Positions 60,062-60,734 of a DNA stretch of 60,734 nt are shown here, piece by piece. The notes below the pieces were generated by a model, which saw nothing but the letters and a program-made list of their open reading frames with translations, did no database searches and was not told the DNA's origin. The position numbers and the translations under genes are program-made. How positions within the stretch are numbered: position 1 is the stretch's first letter; each line of letters begins with the position of its first letter. Source of the stretch: Saccharothrix sp. NRRL B-16348 (lineage in GTDB: Bacteria; Actinomycetota; Actinomycetes; Mycobacteriales; Pseudonocardiaceae); assembly GCF_001280085.1 (NCBI RefSeq), contig NZ_LGED01000218.1:1-60734 (forward strand). The letters are read 5' to 3'.

Positions 60062-60543
60062 AGGTGCAGGCTGGGGTGAGGGGGCGGGCTGGGGTGAGGG
60101 TCCAGGCGGCCAGTGTGGAAGCGGTGCAGGGGGCGTTGGCGGCGGAGCACGCGGCGGTGTGGACGTATGGGCTGGTCAGCGCGTTTATCGCGGTGCCGCA
60201 GCAGTCGGCGGCGGTGGCGGATGGCGCGAACGCCCACCGGGCGCGGCGGGATGTGACGGAGCGGTGGTTGCGTGACGCCGGCGCCACGCCCATTCCCCCG
60301 GCGGCGGCGTACCTGCCGCCTCAGCCGGTCGACAGCGCGGCGTCGGCCATCGCGGCGTTGGTCACGGTGGAGACGGATGCGTGCATGGCTTGGCGTGGGG
60401 TGTTGGAGCGGACTGAGGATGGGGAGTTGAGGAAGTCGGCGTTGGACGCGTTGACGGTGTCGGCGGTTCGGGCGACGCGGTGGCGCAAGGTGGCGGGGTT
60501 GACGCCGACGTCGATCGTGTTCCCTGGGGCGGGGGTTGGGTGA
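60058..60543 (+). CDS. Ferritin-like domain protein (DUF4439, Rv2844-type)
   Basis: 161 residues. The helical fold begins at [20 protein letters not shown] and ends near [15 protein letters not shown]. This is DUF4439, a small ferritin-like domain. Metal residues of a full ferritin are only partly kept, so iron storage is unlikely. The GTG overlaps the lipoprotein stop by 4 bases. Confidence 0.8.
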   Translation: MKVQAGVRGRAGVRVQAASVEAVQGALAAEHAAVWTYGLVSAFIAVPQQSAAVADGANAHRARRDVTERWLRDAGATPIPPAAAYLPPQPVDSAASAIAALVTVETDACMAWRGVLERTEDGELRKSALDALTVSAVRATRWRKVAGLTPTSIVFPGAGVG

Positions 60544-60734
60544 GGTTGTGGGTAAGAGAGCTCCGCTCCCTCATTTAAGAGCTTAAAAGCATGTCCTCGC
60601 CGGACGGGCAGATCAGCAGGATGAGTCCAACTGCCCGGTTAAGCGCCGGGGCCGTTGTGGTGCGGGTTTCGTGTCATCCCACCGACCTCCCTCCGGGCTA
60701 CCACACGTATCAAGGGGGCGGCTAACAGTGGAAG
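60544..60734. other. Structured region at the right edge
   Basis: Holds an AT-rich palindrome (TTTAAG-AG-CTTAAA at 60574-60587) and a CGGGCAG/CTGCCCG stem (60605-60637), possibly the terminator of the ferritin-like operon. On the plus strand AAGGGGG precedes a GTG at 60728, which may begin a gene outside the window. Confidence 0.4.
60639..60677 (-). CDS. Possible 12-residue leader-like peptide
   Basis: The reading is MTRNPHHNGPGA from ATG 60677, with GGGAGG 8 bases upstream. The stop lies 1 base before a hairpin (60605-60637). No minus-strand gene follows in the window, so a leader role cannot be checked. Weakly supported. Confidence 0.2.
   Translation of the reverse strand: MTRNPHHNGPGA

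Overview
The window is high-GC DNA with dense, short-spaced and often overlapping genes. GTG starts and G/C-ending codons are common. The gene set and order match an actinobacterium of the order Pseudonocardiales (Saccharothrix/Actinosynnema/Lentzea type; this placement is inference from gene content, not from a marker tree). No tRNA, rRNA, CRISPR array, prophage or intact insertion sequence is visible. Much of the minus strand from about 13 kb to the right edge follows the order known for Mycobacterium tuberculosis Rv2743c-Rv2844: pspM-pspA-clgR, pgsA, argA, ftsK, rnj-dapA, thyX, dapB, a protease gene, pnp-rpsO, ribF, truB, dinF-nrnA-rbfA-ylxP-infB-ylxR-nusA-rimP, then a lipoprotein/ferritin-like pair.

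Left part (1-12.8 kb). A truncated AbiEi-like protein runs off the left edge. It is followed by a small membrane protein, a Crp/Fnr regulator, DNA polymerase IV, and a divergent amidohydrolase/glutamine-synthetase-like pair that resembles fungal FluG split into two genes. Next come two tandem paralogous sigma factors of the SigD/ShbA type, a methyltransferase, and a ParA-like ATPase, LysE exporter, Nei glycosylase and PyrD run. A nucleobase permease faces pyrD.

Stress, envelope and accessory block (13-26.5 kb). PspM, PspA and ClgR form an envelope-stress cluster with a visible ClgR-type box and an ECF-type promoter. CinA/PncC, PgsA and RimO overlap by 4 bases each. ArgA, a MerR operon with two small unknown proteins, a secreted phospholipase A2, a secreted GH12 glucanase, FtsK and an acyltransferase follow. 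A 20-residue peptide gene with a perfect heptad pattern sits beside a decayed MFS transporter.

Core block (26.5-46 kb). RNase J and DapA overlap. Then come a TIGR03085 protein, a receptor Ser/Thr kinase, an ACT protein and ThyX. An insertion relative to the mycobacterial order (32.6-40.5 kb) carries an RHH protein with a DUF4097 protein, TetR, aldo/keto reductase, an AlkX-type glycosylase, EamA, GNAT, small membrane proteins and a membrane-anchored CBM2 protein. DapB, M16 peptidase, PNPase and S15 close the block.

Translation and RNA block (46-60.7 kb). A 2H phosphoesterase, an HTH protein, RibF, a membrane protein ending in an RHIM/BASS-like amyloid motif, TruB, an MFS and a MATE transporter, NrnA, RbfA, YlxP, IF2, YlxR, NusA and RimP lie on the minus strand. 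A lipoprotein and a ferritin-like protein lie on the plus strand.

Two window-wide patterns stand out. At least 16 genes have a TAnnnT box ending 6-8 bases before the start codon, which predicts leaderless mRNAs. In four of these the TAG stop codon of the preceding gene is the first half of that box.
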